Shown piece by piece: positions 43,862 through 52,377 of a stretch of DNA of 64,000 bases (within the stretch, counting starts at the first letter, position 1; every line of letters begins with the position of its first letter). Origin of the DNA: Bacteroidales bacterium (GTDB lineage Bacteria; Bacteroidota; Bacteroidia; Bacteroidales; UBA12170). The notes beneath the pieces were generated by a model that searched no databases, had not been told where the DNA came from, and saw nothing but the letters and a program-made list of their open reading frames with translations. The stretch covers positions 1-64,000 of the forward strand of contig JADGDY010000003.1 of the NCBI GenBank assembly GCA_016744655.1, given 5' to 3'. Both the position numbers and the translations under genes were made by a program.

Positions 43862-44013
43862 AATTAGAGTCTGTCCATAAAGTCAGGTGTTTGAACTATA
43901 AAGTTCAAGTTCTAGGCGTGTGAAGAATTCAAACCGCAGAATACTGGTGTATTTGAGGATTTGGATTTTGAGCAACAACGACGAAATTGGACTTTATAGA
44001 CGAACACTAATTA
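43862..44013. repeat. MITE-like 152-bp repeat, copy 2
   Basis: It starts ATTAGAGTCTGTCCATAAAG and ends with its imperfect inverse (…CTTTATAGACGAACACTAATT), about 23-bp terminal repeats. It is related to 30192-30343. The right end supplies the stop codon of the minus-strand PD-(D/E)XK gene (44011-44013), so insertion probably altered that gene's end. Confidence 0.78.
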
Positions 44014-45303
44014 AAGCATTTGGTATAATTCTATAGAAAGTTGATTTAATTGAGCCAAGTATAATTTCAGACTTTCTAAATCGGGGCTGTCAGCTCCCCA
44101 CAAATCGACTTGCATTTTACCATAAAGCTCATTGGCCAAAATGTCGGAATAAATAACTGATTTACTCAAGGCTTTATCACCATGATTTTTCGAGAACCAA
44201 GCTGGAGTAAATAGAGAACGCTTTTCATCATTGAATACCTCTTTCTCTTCCATCAACTCTAAAATACCCATTGACTTGTCCAACAAAACATCGGCTTTTT
44301 CTTGATATTCTGGAAACTGAGATTTTACTTCTTCAATCCATAATTTCAATTTGAAGTGGTCAAAAACAACAAAAGACTCCTCTAAATTTATTTGCTCAAA
44401 AAAAGAAACAATCATAGCTTTCTTCTCTTCGCAACTTTTACCTGAAATTAGAGCATCATTTTCTCCAACCTGAAAACCTAAAAACTGAGGAGCGTAAGCC
44501 TTTTCATTTTGGCAAACAGGAACAGCCTGCTCATTATAAATAAAAGAGATAGGAGTTCTTTGAGTTTTAGCCTCCCCTAGAATCCCAGCAAAAGAAATAT
44601 CAGGAGCCACATAGGGCTTATCAGCAATTTTCTTCCAACAATGGCCAACAAAATCGCATTTATAGGGAGAAAAACATTGGTTTCCCACCTCCACTTTCGG
44701 ACTGTGTTTCTCCAAAAGAACGGCCTTATTCGCCACTACTTTTTCTCCTACAAACCCTTGTCTACCCAATACATTTTCTGTCACATCTTCAAAAAGGAAA
44801 TACTTTTTTAAGTCTATTTCACCTTCTAATCGGTAGTTTTCATCCACATAAACCAAAAAGAATTGCTCAATATCTAATCCTGAATTTTGAATCACCCAAT
44901 ACTGAAGAGCAGCATCGGTATAATAAGTTTCTGAGAGTTTTTTAGAAGATTTCACCTCATAAGCCATCCAGCCTTTATCAGTCTTCACCAATAAATCGAG
45001 CATCACTAAAACTTGCTCATGCTGAAAGGTAGCTTCATAGATAATTTCTTGCCCCTGCTCTATTAGTTCGGAAGTTCTCAATACCGATTTTTGATACTGT
45101 GAAGGACTCTTAGGACTCACATCAATACCACCAGGAAATATCTCTTGAGCTAAATCGCCCACATGATGCCCTCTTTTAAATTTCGCCCTTTGTTCGGCGG
45201 TGAGTTTATCTCTTAAAAAAGGGCGCTTTTTGTATAAATATAAAGACTTTGGACAATGATATCCTTTAATAAAAGTCGACTTTGAGAGTATGTGTTTTTC
45301 CAT
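44011..45303 (-). CDS. Cas4-like PD-(D/E)XK protein (DUF2779-related), orphan
   Basis: The protein of about 430 residues opens with SKSTFIKGYHCPKSLYLYKK, the Cys-containing start of Cas4/AddB-like nucleases. The core Asp and Glu-x-Lys lie in LVMLDLLVKTDKGW and AYEVKSSKKL, followed by a QYW helix motif (ALQYWVI). A C-terminal cluster CFSPYKCDFVGHCW supplies three more Cys for a probable Fe-S cluster. No CRISPR or recombination genes are near. The frame opens with TTG 45324, but the -7 box at 45322-45329 overlaps it, so ATG 45303 is used. The stop lies in a MITE-like repeat. Confidence 0.78.
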   Translation of the reverse strand: MEKHILSKSTFIKGYHCPKSLYLYKKRPFLRDKLTAEQRAKFKRGHHVGDLAQEIFPGGIDVSPKSPSQYQKSVLRTSELIEQGQEIIYEATFQHEQVLVMLDLLVKTDKGWMAYEVKSSKKLSETYYTDAALQYWVIQNSGLDIEQFFLVYVDENYRLEGEIDLKKYFLFEDVTENVLGRQGFVGEKVVANKAVLLEKHSPKVEVGNQCFSPYKCDFVGHCWKKIADKPYVAPDISFAGILGEAKTQRTPISFIYNEQAVPVCQNEKAYAPQFLGFQVGENDALISGKSCEEKKAMIVSFFEQINLEESFVVFDHFKLKLWIEEVKSQFPEYQEKADVLLDKSMGILELMEEKEVFNDEKRSLFTPAWFSKNHGDKALSKSVIYSDILANELYGKMQVDLWGADSPDLESLKLYLAQLNQLSIELYQML

Positions 45304-45321
45304 GATGTTATTTCTATTGTG

Positions 45322-45329
45322 CAAAGATA
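45322..45329 (-). promoter_or_regulatory. -7 box of the Cas4-like gene
   Basis: TATCTTTG followed by C on the minus strand is a perfect TAnnTTTGC match. Initiation near 45315 is 12 bases before ATG 45303. Confidence 0.5.
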
Positions 45330-45544
45330 ACTAAGTATTACCATAGAATTCACTGTTAATATTTTATTAATTGAACCTCATGCATACCACCTGACTGTTA
45401 ATGCCAATATTTTTAACTACTTTTACCATACAGAAAAAAACTGTTTTTCAATCGCATAAAAAACAGAACACATTAAGGTAGACCCACAAATAAAAATAGT
45501 TAACAATAAACCTAAACGAATTTATACATTTAAATTAACACCTA

Positions 45545-47125
45545 ATGAATTTTAAAAACTTACAGAAGGTCGCAACACTATTTATGGTAGTGATGGGATT
45601 TGCTTTTGCAAACTTTGCAGAAGCCCAAGACAAACAACCTAATATCCTAGTCATTTGGGGTGACGATATTGGACGTTCCAATATTTCAGCTTATACCATG
45701 GGAATGATGGGTTATCAAACCCCAAATATTGATAGAATTGCTAATGAAGGAATCATCTTCACCGATTATTATGGTGAGCAGTCATGTACCGCAGGTCGTT
45801 CTTCTTTTATTACAGGTCAAAGTGTTTTCAGAACTGGATTATCAAAAGTAGGACTTCCTGGTGCTGAATTAGGATTAAGTACTAAGGATGCTACCATAGC
45901 CAGTTTACTTAAAGACCAAGGTTACGCTACTGGTCAATTTGGTAAAAACCACCTAGGTGATAAGGATGAGCATCTTCCAACAAATAATGGTTTCGATGAG
46001 TTTTTAGGTAATCTATACCATCTAAATGCTGAAGAGGAGCCAGAAGATGAAGATTATCCAGGCGATATGGTTATGGCTGATGGAAGAACTTTCAAAGAGA
46101 CTTATGGCCCAAGAGGTGTTATCAAATCTAGTGCTGATGGACCAGTTGAAGATACAGGACCATTGACAAAGAAAAGAATGGAAACTATTGATGACGAAAC
46201 TGTTGCTGCTGCAAAAGAATTCATCATTCGTAAAACGAAAGAAGGAACTCCTTGGTTTGTATGGTGGAGTGGTACTCGTATGCACTTTAGAACTCACGTA
46301 AAAGAAGAGCTTAAAGGTATCTCTGGACAAGACAACTATGGTGATGGTATGGTAGAGCATGATTTGCATATTGGTCAATTCTTAGATTTATTGGATGAAT
46401 TGGGAATAGCTGATAATACTATTATTCATTATTCAACTGATAATGGCCCTCACTATAATACATGGCCAGATGCTGCTGCTACTCCTTTCCGCGGTGAGAA
46501 AAACACCAATTGGGAAGGTGGATGGAGAATTCCTGCTATGATGCGCTGGCCTGGTGTGATTGAAGAAGGCTCTATAAGTAATGGTATAGTACACCATATG
46601 GATATGCTACCTACTTTTGTAGCTGCTGCCGGAAAAGATGATATCAAAGAAGATTTGCTTGACGGCTACCATTCTGATGCCCTTAACCGCGATTATAAAT
46701 TACATTTAGATGGTTATGATATTACAGAACACCTGAAAAGTCCTCAAAAAGTAAGAAGCCCAAGACATGAGATTTTTTATTTCTCGGATGATGGAGACTT
46801 AACAGCCTTACGTTATGATGACTGGAAACTTATCTTTATGGAGCAACAAACAGAAGGTACATTTAGAGTTTGGATGGAACCATTTGTTCCATTAAGAGTT
46901 CCATTGATTCTAAATTTAAGACGTGACCCATACGAACGTGCACCACTTACATCAAATACCTATTTTGACTGGGTACTTGACAAAGCCTATCTTTTGGTTC
47001 CTGCACAAACCTATGTAGGAAGTTTCTTATCTACTTTCCAAGAATATCCTCCTCGTCAGAAAGCAGCTAGCTTCTCTCTCGATCAGGTGATGGAAAAATT
47101 ACAAGAAGGTGGCGCTGGTCACTAA
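45545..47125 (+). CDS. Exported arylsulfatase (formylglycine-dependent sulfatase)
   Basis: The 526-residue protein has a signal peptide (1-27) and then the sulfatase metal site NILVIWGDDIGRSN (Asp40, Asp41). The activation motif CTAGRSSF has Cys81 to be converted to formylglycine. GKNHLGD and the late STDNGPH metal site follow. It belongs to the S1 alkaline-phosphatase-like sulfatases acting on sulfate esters in the periplasm. It precedes the MoxR-Bat operon on the same strand but is separated by a 146-bp palindrome, so it may be a separate transcript. The formylglycine-generating enzyme is not in the window. Confidence 0.93.
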   Translation: MNFKNLQKVATLFMVVMGFAFANFAEAQDKQPNILVIWGDDIGRSNISAYTMGMMGYQTPNIDRIANEGIIFTDYYGEQSCTAGRSSFITGQSVFRTGLSKVGLPGAELGLSTKDATIASLLKDQGYATGQFGKNHLGDKDEHLPTNNGFDEFLGNLYHLNAEEEPEDEDYPGDMVMADGRTFKETYGPRGVIKSSADGPVEDTGPLTKKRMETIDDETVAAAKEFIIRKTKEGTPWFVWWSGTRMHFRTHVKEELKGISGQDNYGDGMVEHDLHIGQFLDLLDELGIADNTIIHYSTDNGPHYNTWPDAAATPFRGEKNTNWEGGWRIPAMMRWPGVIEEGSISNGIVHHMDMLPTFVAAAGKDDIKEDLLDGYHSDALNRDYKLHLDGYDITEHLKSPQKVRSPRHEIFYFSDDGDLTALRYDDWKLIFMEQQTEGTFRVWMEPFVPLRVPLILNLRRDPYERAPLTSNTYFDWVLDKAYLLVPAQTYVGSFLSTFQEYPPRQKAASFSLDQVMEKLQEGGAGH

Positions 47126-47140
47126 AACATAATTATTTTT

Positions 47141-47286
47141 GTGAGGCTGTTTGATATGATTTTTTTAAAATTCTATGGCTTTTGGCCCGGCCCTAAAGGG
47201 TGAAACCATAGAAAATCAGGCTCCCTTTAGGGAAGGGGCAAAACTGATTTTCGCTTAATAAAATCATTCATTCCAAACAGTCTCAC
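47141..47286. repeat. 146-bp cloverleaf-like palindromic element
   Basis: Outer arms GTGAGGCTGTTTG (47141-47153) and CAAACAGTCTCAC (47274-47286) pair with one mismatch. Inside are two hairpins: TTCTATGG/CCATAGAA (47171-47178, 47206-47213) and AAAATCAG/CTGATTTT (47212-47219, 47244-47251). Their loops hold CCCTAAAGGG (47191-47200) and CCCTTTAGGG (47223-47232), which are exact complements of each other. Confidence 0.75.
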
Positions 47287-47317
47287 ATTTTTCCTTTTCA
47301 TTTATACAAATAATCAG

Positions 47318-48280
47318 ATGAAAAATAGTCTTTCCCAAATTAAACAACTCCAAGAGCGCATTAATGCGTCTATTATTGGTCAAGAAAAAGTAGTTGAAAA
47401 AATACTCGTGGCTTTATTAGCCGATGGTAACCTTTTACTCGAAGGACTTCCAGGTTTAGCAAAAACACGAGCCATTAAAAGCTTGTCCAAAGAATTAGAA
47501 GCTTCATTATCTAGAATACAATTCACACCGGATTTACTACCAAGTGATATCACTGGAACAGAAATCTATCAGCCAGAATTAGAGGAGTCTTTTGTATTTA
47601 AGAAAGGTCCCATTTTTGCAAACCTAGTGCTGGCCGATGAAATCAATCGTGCTCCAGCAAAAGTACAAGCTGCGCTTTTAGAGGCAATGGAAGAAAGACA
47701 AGTTTCGGTAGCAGGTCATACCTATCCCATGGAAAAGCTCTTTATGGTGATGGCTACACAAAACCCAGTTGAACAAGAAGGAACCTATCCACTTCCAGAA
47801 GCACAAATGGACCGCTTTATCATGAAAATCCTCATTGACTATCCCAACGACGATGCAGAAAGAAAAATCCTGCAATTGGTTCGCCAAGAAAGCAAAGGCA
47901 TCCATCAAAAAGCAGAAGCCATTGACCAAAAAGTCATCTTTGAAGCTAGAAAAGAAATTAGAGATATTGAAGTTTCTGATGCTGCTGAAAAATATATGGT
48001 AGACCTCATTTCTGCCACAAGATATCCTGAAAAATATAGTGAGAAACTGGCCAAATGGATTGAATTCGGTGCCAGTCCACGTGGAACTATTTCCATAGAC
48101 AAATGCGCTAGAGTGATGGCATGGCTAAACGAAAGAAACTATGTAGACCCTGACGATATCAGGGCCATTATCCATAGTGTTTTACGCCATAGATTAATAT
48201 TGAGCTATGAAGCCAATGCTGACAGAGTAAGTGCTGATGATGTAATAGATGAATTATTAAATGTAGTTGCAGTTCTGTAA
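47318..48280 (+). CDS. MoxR-family AAA+ ATPase
   Basis: The 320-residue protein has Walker A EGLPGLAKTRAIKSL, Walker B LVLADEINRAPAKVQAALLEAM, sensor 1 (MATQNPVEQEGTYPLPEAQMDRF) and a lid domain (about 215-320). MoxR ATPases act as chaperones for vWA-domain partners, here encoded by the five following genes. It starts the tightly packed operon 47318-53705, with the DUF58 gene after 3 bases. Cytoplasmic. Confidence 0.96.
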   Translation: MKNSLSQIKQLQERINASIIGQEKVVEKILVALLADGNLLLEGLPGLAKTRAIKSLSKELEASLSRIQFTPDLLPSDITGTEIYQPELEESFVFKKGPIFANLVLADEINRAPAKVQAALLEAMEERQVSVAGHTYPMEKLFMVMATQNPVEQEGTYPLPEAQMDRFIMKILIDYPNDDAERKILQLVRQESKGIHQKAEAIDQKVIFEARKEIRDIEVSDAAEKYMVDLISATRYPEKYSEKLAKWIEFGASPRGTISIDKCARVMAWLNERNYVDPDDIRAIIHSVLRHRLILSYEANADRVSADDVIDELLNVVAVL

Positions 48281-48283
48281 TTT

Positions 48284-49204
48284 ATGCCTTCTAAAACACC
48301 TCCAGAAATAGCTATAGAGCTCCATGACCTCACACGTCTAGAGCATTTGGTGAACGATTTCAATCTCCTCCCCAAACAGGCGGTGCATTCTGCCTTATCG
48401 GGAAAGCATGCCTCCAAATTAAGAGGCCGCGGACTTGATTTCTCTGAGGTTAGGAAATATGTTCATGGTGATGATATTAGAAATATTGACTGGAAAGTTA
48501 CTGCTAGAACCAAAACCACCCACACCAAAGTTTTTAATGAGGAAAAAGAACGTCCGGCCTATTTAATTGTAGACCAAAGCTCCTCTATGTTTTTTGCTTC
48601 TGAGGGAAGCGTTAAATCTGTTTTAGCGGCTCAGTTGGCTGCCATAGCTGGTTTTAAAATTATTAAATCGGGTGATAGAATTGGCGGTATTGTTTTCGAT
48701 GATGAAAACATTGAAAACATCAAGCCCAAACGCAGCCGAAAATCATTATTACATTTATTAGAGGAGATCGTTAAGAAAAACCAGTTACTAACTGAAAGAA
48801 AGAATATTCCTGAAAAGCAGGACATGATCAACAAAGTTCTCTTTCAGGCCAAAAACATGATTACCCACGATTACGTGGTGGTTTTAATTAGTGATTTTCA
48901 GCATCTAGAAGCCCATTCCCATGAATATCTAAGCCATATTTCTCGTCATAATGATGTGATAGCGGTGATGATAAACGACCCCATGGAATTTGAATTTCCT
49001 GATGGGAAAATCCCTATTGGAGATGGGCAGTATCAGGTGATGATGGATGGGAAAGAAAAAACAAAATCGGAATTTGGGAAAGAAGGACAAAATTTAAGAA
49101 ATCAGAATCTCGATTTCTTCAAGAAGCATAGAATTCCAGTGATGGAAATTACCACTGCTGAGGATTTAATCAGTCAGATAAAAACCATTTTTGGAAGAAG
49201 CTGA
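48284..49204 (+). CDS. DUF58 domain protein (vWA-like)
   Basis: The 306-residue protein contains the DUF58 signature (RGLDFSEVRKYVHGDDIRNID, then WKVTARTKTTHTKVF) and a MIDAS-like DQSSSM at about residue 97. It lacks membrane segments. DUF58 proteins are the usual first partner of MoxR and may recruit it to substrates. The next gene begins at the last base of its stop codon. Confidence 0.94.
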   Translation: MPSKTPPEIAIELHDLTRLEHLVNDFNLLPKQAVHSALSGKHASKLRGRGLDFSEVRKYVHGDDIRNIDWKVTARTKTTHTKVFNEEKERPAYLIVDQSSSMFFASEGSVKSVLAAQLAAIAGFKIIKSGDRIGGIVFDDENIENIKPKRSRKSLLHLLEEIVKKNQLLTERKNIPEKQDMINKVLFQAKNMITHDYVVVLISDFQHLEAHSHEYLSHISRHNDVIAVMINDPMEFEFPDGKIPIGDGQYQVMMDGKEKTKSEFGKEGQNLRNQNLDFFKKHRIPVMEITTAEDLISQIKTIFGRS

Positions 49205-49671
49205 TGAACGAAAACCAACAAATAGGACATTTGATAGAGCCCAATCCTATCACCTTCAGTTTTGGAGCTCCAGGTTGGTATATACTATTGGCTATAGTTT
49301 TTGTGATTCTTGCTATTATCGGACTTTTACTTTTCCTAAGACACAAAAAAAGAAAATACAGAAGACAAGCCATTCTACAATTGCAAGAATTCAAGGTCTC
49401 GAACCACTCATCTACTGCATTCCTCACCCACACTATGGCAACCATAAAACAGGTAGCCATTACCAGTTACGAAAGAGAAAATCTGGTTCATTTAAGTGGA
49501 GTAAAATTTCTGGACCTCCTCAAAAAAAGAAATAAAAACAAAACTGTTTTCTCAGAAGATATTGAAGCTTTGTATTCAAAAGGATTGTATCAAAACACCG
49601 AATTATCAAAAGAAAATCAAGACAAAATCATTAAGGAAAGTATCAACTGGATAAATAATCATCATGTTTGA
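49204..49671 (+). CDS. DUF4381 family membrane protein
   Basis: The 155-residue protein has one membrane helix (about 26-46, YILLAIVFVILAIIGLLLFL) followed by a basic stretch and a cytoplasmic helical domain with FLDLLKKRN. It fits the small DUF4381 component found between DUF58 and BatA genes. Its role in the complex is unknown. It overlaps the neighbouring genes by 1 base (upstream) and 8 bases (downstream). Confidence 0.85.
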   Translation: MNENQQIGHLIEPNPITFSFGAPGWYILLAIVFVILAIIGLLLFLRHKKRKYRRQAILQLQEFKVSNHSSTAFLTHTMATIKQVAITSYERENLVHLSGVKFLDLLKKRNKNKTVFSEDIEALYSKGLYQNTELSKENQDKIIKESINWINNHHV

Positions 49672-50644
49672 GTTTGCACACATATGGGTCTTGGCTTTGT
49701 TTCCATTGCCATTTTTGGTGTATTGGCTATTACCGCCTTTGCATACCAAATCCAATGTGATTATGGTCCCCTTTATTAAGAGAGCAGCAAAAGCTAGTGG
49801 CGAAAAACTTAGAAAACGAGCATGGATTTCTCAGAAGAATCTATTACAATGGATTTTCCTCTTATTGGCATGGAGCAGTTTATTATTAGCATTGGCAAAG
49901 CCACAAATTGTTGGACAAGCCGAAATGAAAGTAAAAACAGTAAGGAGTTTCGTAATAGCAGCAGATATTTCTTTCAGCATGGCCAGTAAAGACTGGGTAG
50001 TTGAAGGTGAAAGAAGCACAAGGTGGGACGCCGTAAAATCATTAATGAGCGAATTTATAGCCAAACGAGAAGGCGACAGAATGGGCCTCATCTTCTTTGG
50101 TACCAATGCATATCTACAAACACCATTTACCACCGATTTAGAAACCGTGGACTGGTTTTTAGAAGAAACAGAAGTAGGAATGGCCGGCCAAATGACCAGT
50201 ATAGGAAAAGCCATTGGTTTTGGAATCCGCTTATTTGAGCAAGATTCCTTAGACCAAAAAGTAATGCTATTGCTCACCGATGGAAAAGATGGAGGGAAAG
50301 GGGTTTCCCCAACCGACGCTGCCTATATGGCCAAAAACGACAGCATAAAAATTTACACCCTTGGAATTGGCGACCCTACCCTTCCTGGTTCTGATTTAGA
50401 TGAAGGCACCTTGAAAAATATCAGTGAAATCACTGGAGGGAAATATTTCAGAGCTATTGATGCTGAAGAATTAGAAAAAATATACACTGAGCTAGAGCTA
50501 TTAGAACCTATGGAGTTTGAGGAGGAAGAATATAAACCAACAACTAGTTTATATCATATCCCATTGATAGTGTCATTGGCCATTTCCCTTTTATTATTGG
50601 TGCTTCGCGCCATCAATATTTGGATAAATAAATTAAAAAAATGA
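49664..50644 (+). CDS. batA: BatA-type vWA membrane protein
   Basis: The 326-residue protein has two N-terminal membrane segments (about 7-24 and 58-78) and a vWA domain with complete MIDAS: DISFSM at about 102-107, Thr in the QMTSIG segment, and LLLTDGKDGG. A C-terminal membrane helix ends it (about 295-315). Bat proteins are linked to aerotolerance and envelope stress. The start of the next gene overlaps its end by 4 bases. Confidence 0.92.
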   Translation: MFEFAHIWVLALFPLPFLVYWLLPPLHTKSNVIMVPFIKRAAKASGEKLRKRAWISQKNLLQWIFLLLAWSSLLLALAKPQIVGQAEMKVKTVRSFVIAADISFSMASKDWVVEGERSTRWDAVKSLMSEFIAKREGDRMGLIFFGTNAYLQTPFTTDLETVDWFLEETEVGMAGQMTSIGKAIGFGIRLFEQDSLDQKVMLLLTDGKDGGKGVSPTDAAYMAKNDSIKIYTLGIGDPTLPGSDLDEGTLKNISEITGGKYFRAIDAEELEKIYTELELLEPMEFEEEEYKPTTSLYHIPLIVSLAISLLLLVLRAINIWINKLKK

Positions 50645-52377
50645 TAAAAGAATATCTACATATCGACTGGAGTCTTTTTCATTTTCTACGACCTGAATGG
50701 TTGTGGCTCTTTATTCCTATTGCAATTATTGCACTCTTAACTTTTATCAAATCCTCTTCAGAGCAAAAATGGCAGAAAAGAATTGCTCCACACCTTCGCC
50801 CCTTTATCATAAATAAAGGCAGTCGTTTTGCACAATTAGGCCCTATTATATTATTCATCATTATTACCTCTTTAATGGTGATATCAACGGCTGGCCCAAC
50901 TTGGAAGAAAGTAGAAGTTCCAGGAAGTAAAAGCGAAGCCATACTACTTATCGCTCTTGACCTTTCTCAAAGCATGCTCACAGAGGATGTTTCACCAAAT
51001 AGGTTGGAAAGAGCTAAATTTATGGTGAAAGATTTGTTGGAAGCTAAGCCCGGAGCGAGAGTTGGATTAATTGTTTATGCAGGAAGTGCACACACTGTAG
51101 TCATCCCATCTATGGATTACGAAATGGTAGCCTATCAAATGGAAAATCTACATCCTTCCATTATGCCATTGCAGGGAACGAAACTCAAAAATGCAATGAG
51201 TTTAGCTGACACCCTCTTGAATCAAACGGAAGCGCCTTCTACCCTTTTACTCATCAGCGACGATATCAATAGTAATCAAGCAAAGCTTCTAAAGGATTTT
51301 GCAAAGAATAATCATCATAAAATTGAATTACTAAGTCTGGCTACTTTGCAAGGTGGGAAAATTCCAAATCCTCGAGGTGGTTACTATAAGAAAGAAGGTG
51401 ATTTTGTGATTTCGAAATTACAACAGAATATTCTTTTCGATTTACAAAAAGAGAAAAACATCCATGTAAACACCATGAGTTTCGATAAAGAAAACATGAT
51501 AGCTATTGCTGAGAAGGTGAGAGAAAATCTTGTCTTCCGTTCTAAGGACAAAGAGAAAGATGAAGAATGGGAAGAAATGGGCTATGCTTTAATATGGTTA
51601 TTGGTCATTTTCTTTGCCTTATGGTTCCGCAAAGGCTGGATGATACAATACAGCGTTTTATTGTTCTTTTTTACCTCTTGTAATTCTGTAGATTCCTGGG
51701 AAGACCTTTGGTATAGTAAAGATTATCAAGCCCAAAAAAACATGAATAATGAGCAATATGCCGAAGCTGCTTATCAATTTGAATCCCTCAGTCATAAAGG
51801 AATAGCCTTTTATAAATCAGGGGATTTTGAATCGGCAGTAGAAGTTTTTAAACAAGACTCTTCAAGCTCTTCATTATATAATTTAGGATTGGCTTATGCT
51901 GCTTCTGGGCAAAATGATTTGGCACAGCAGGCTTTAAGTTTGGCACAAGAAAAAGACCCCAATAATGAAAATATCCAGAAATCTTTAGAGAATAATGAGC
52001 AAAGAATGATGACCATGGATTCTCTGAGAACTAGCCATCCAGAGGAGGCTAAAAAACTAGAAGAAACTGATAAACCAAAAGAAAAATTGGAGGAGCGCAG
52101 AGCCAAAGGAAAAGACGAAGAATTAACATCAGACACCGAAGTAAAAGAGTTGCCGAAAGATGGTAAACGAGTGACTGACGAGCAGGAAACAGGGCAAAGA
52201 AAAGCTAAGGAATTGGAGAAAGTTCCAGACGATTTCAAAGCAGGGAATGGAGAAAACCCACAAAATGTACTTCTGAGAGAAATATCTGCCGACCCTTCGG
52301 AGTTTTTACGCCGACGCTTTAAATTCCAATACGAAAAATACTATTCACAGGAAGAGGGGGCCATAGACCCATGGTAA
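50641..52377 (+). CDS. BatB-BatC fusion: vWA domain plus TPR region
   Basis: The 578-residue protein has membrane segments at about 18-35 and 63-82 and a vWA domain with ALDLSQSM (about 103-110) and LLISDDINS. Two more hydrophobic segments lie at about 320-348, then a TPR stretch (about 365-460: NEQYAEAAYQFESLSHKGIA, SLYNLGLAYAASGQNDLAQQ). A Lys/Glu-rich tail closes the protein. It joins what are separate batB and batC genes elsewhere. TPR and vWA parts probably form the periplasmic scaffold of the Bat complex. Confidence 0.9.
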   Translation: MIKEYLHIDWSLFHFLRPEWLWLFIPIAIIALLTFIKSSSEQKWQKRIAPHLRPFIINKGSRFAQLGPIILFIIITSLMVISTAGPTWKKVEVPGSKSEAILLIALDLSQSMLTEDVSPNRLERAKFMVKDLLEAKPGARVGLIVYAGSAHTVVIPSMDYEMVAYQMENLHPSIMPLQGTKLKNAMSLADTLLNQTEAPSTLLLISDDINSNQAKLLKDFAKNNHHKIELLSLATLQGGKIPNPRGGYYKKEGDFVISKLQQNILFDLQKEKNIHVNTMSFDKENMIAIAEKVRENLVFRSKDKEKDEEWEEMGYALIWLLVIFFALWFRKGWMIQYSVLLFFFTSCNSVDSWEDLWYSKDYQAQKNMNNEQYAEAAYQFESLSHKGIAFYKSGDFESAVEVFKQDSSSSSLYNLGLAYAASGQNDLAQQALSLAQEKDPNNENIQKSLENNEQRMMTMDSLRTSHPEEAKKLEETDKPKEKLEERRAKGKDEELTSDTEVKELPKDGKRVTDEQETGQRKAKELEKVPDDFKAGNGENPQNVLLREISADPSEFLRRRFKFQYEKYYSQEEGAIDPW

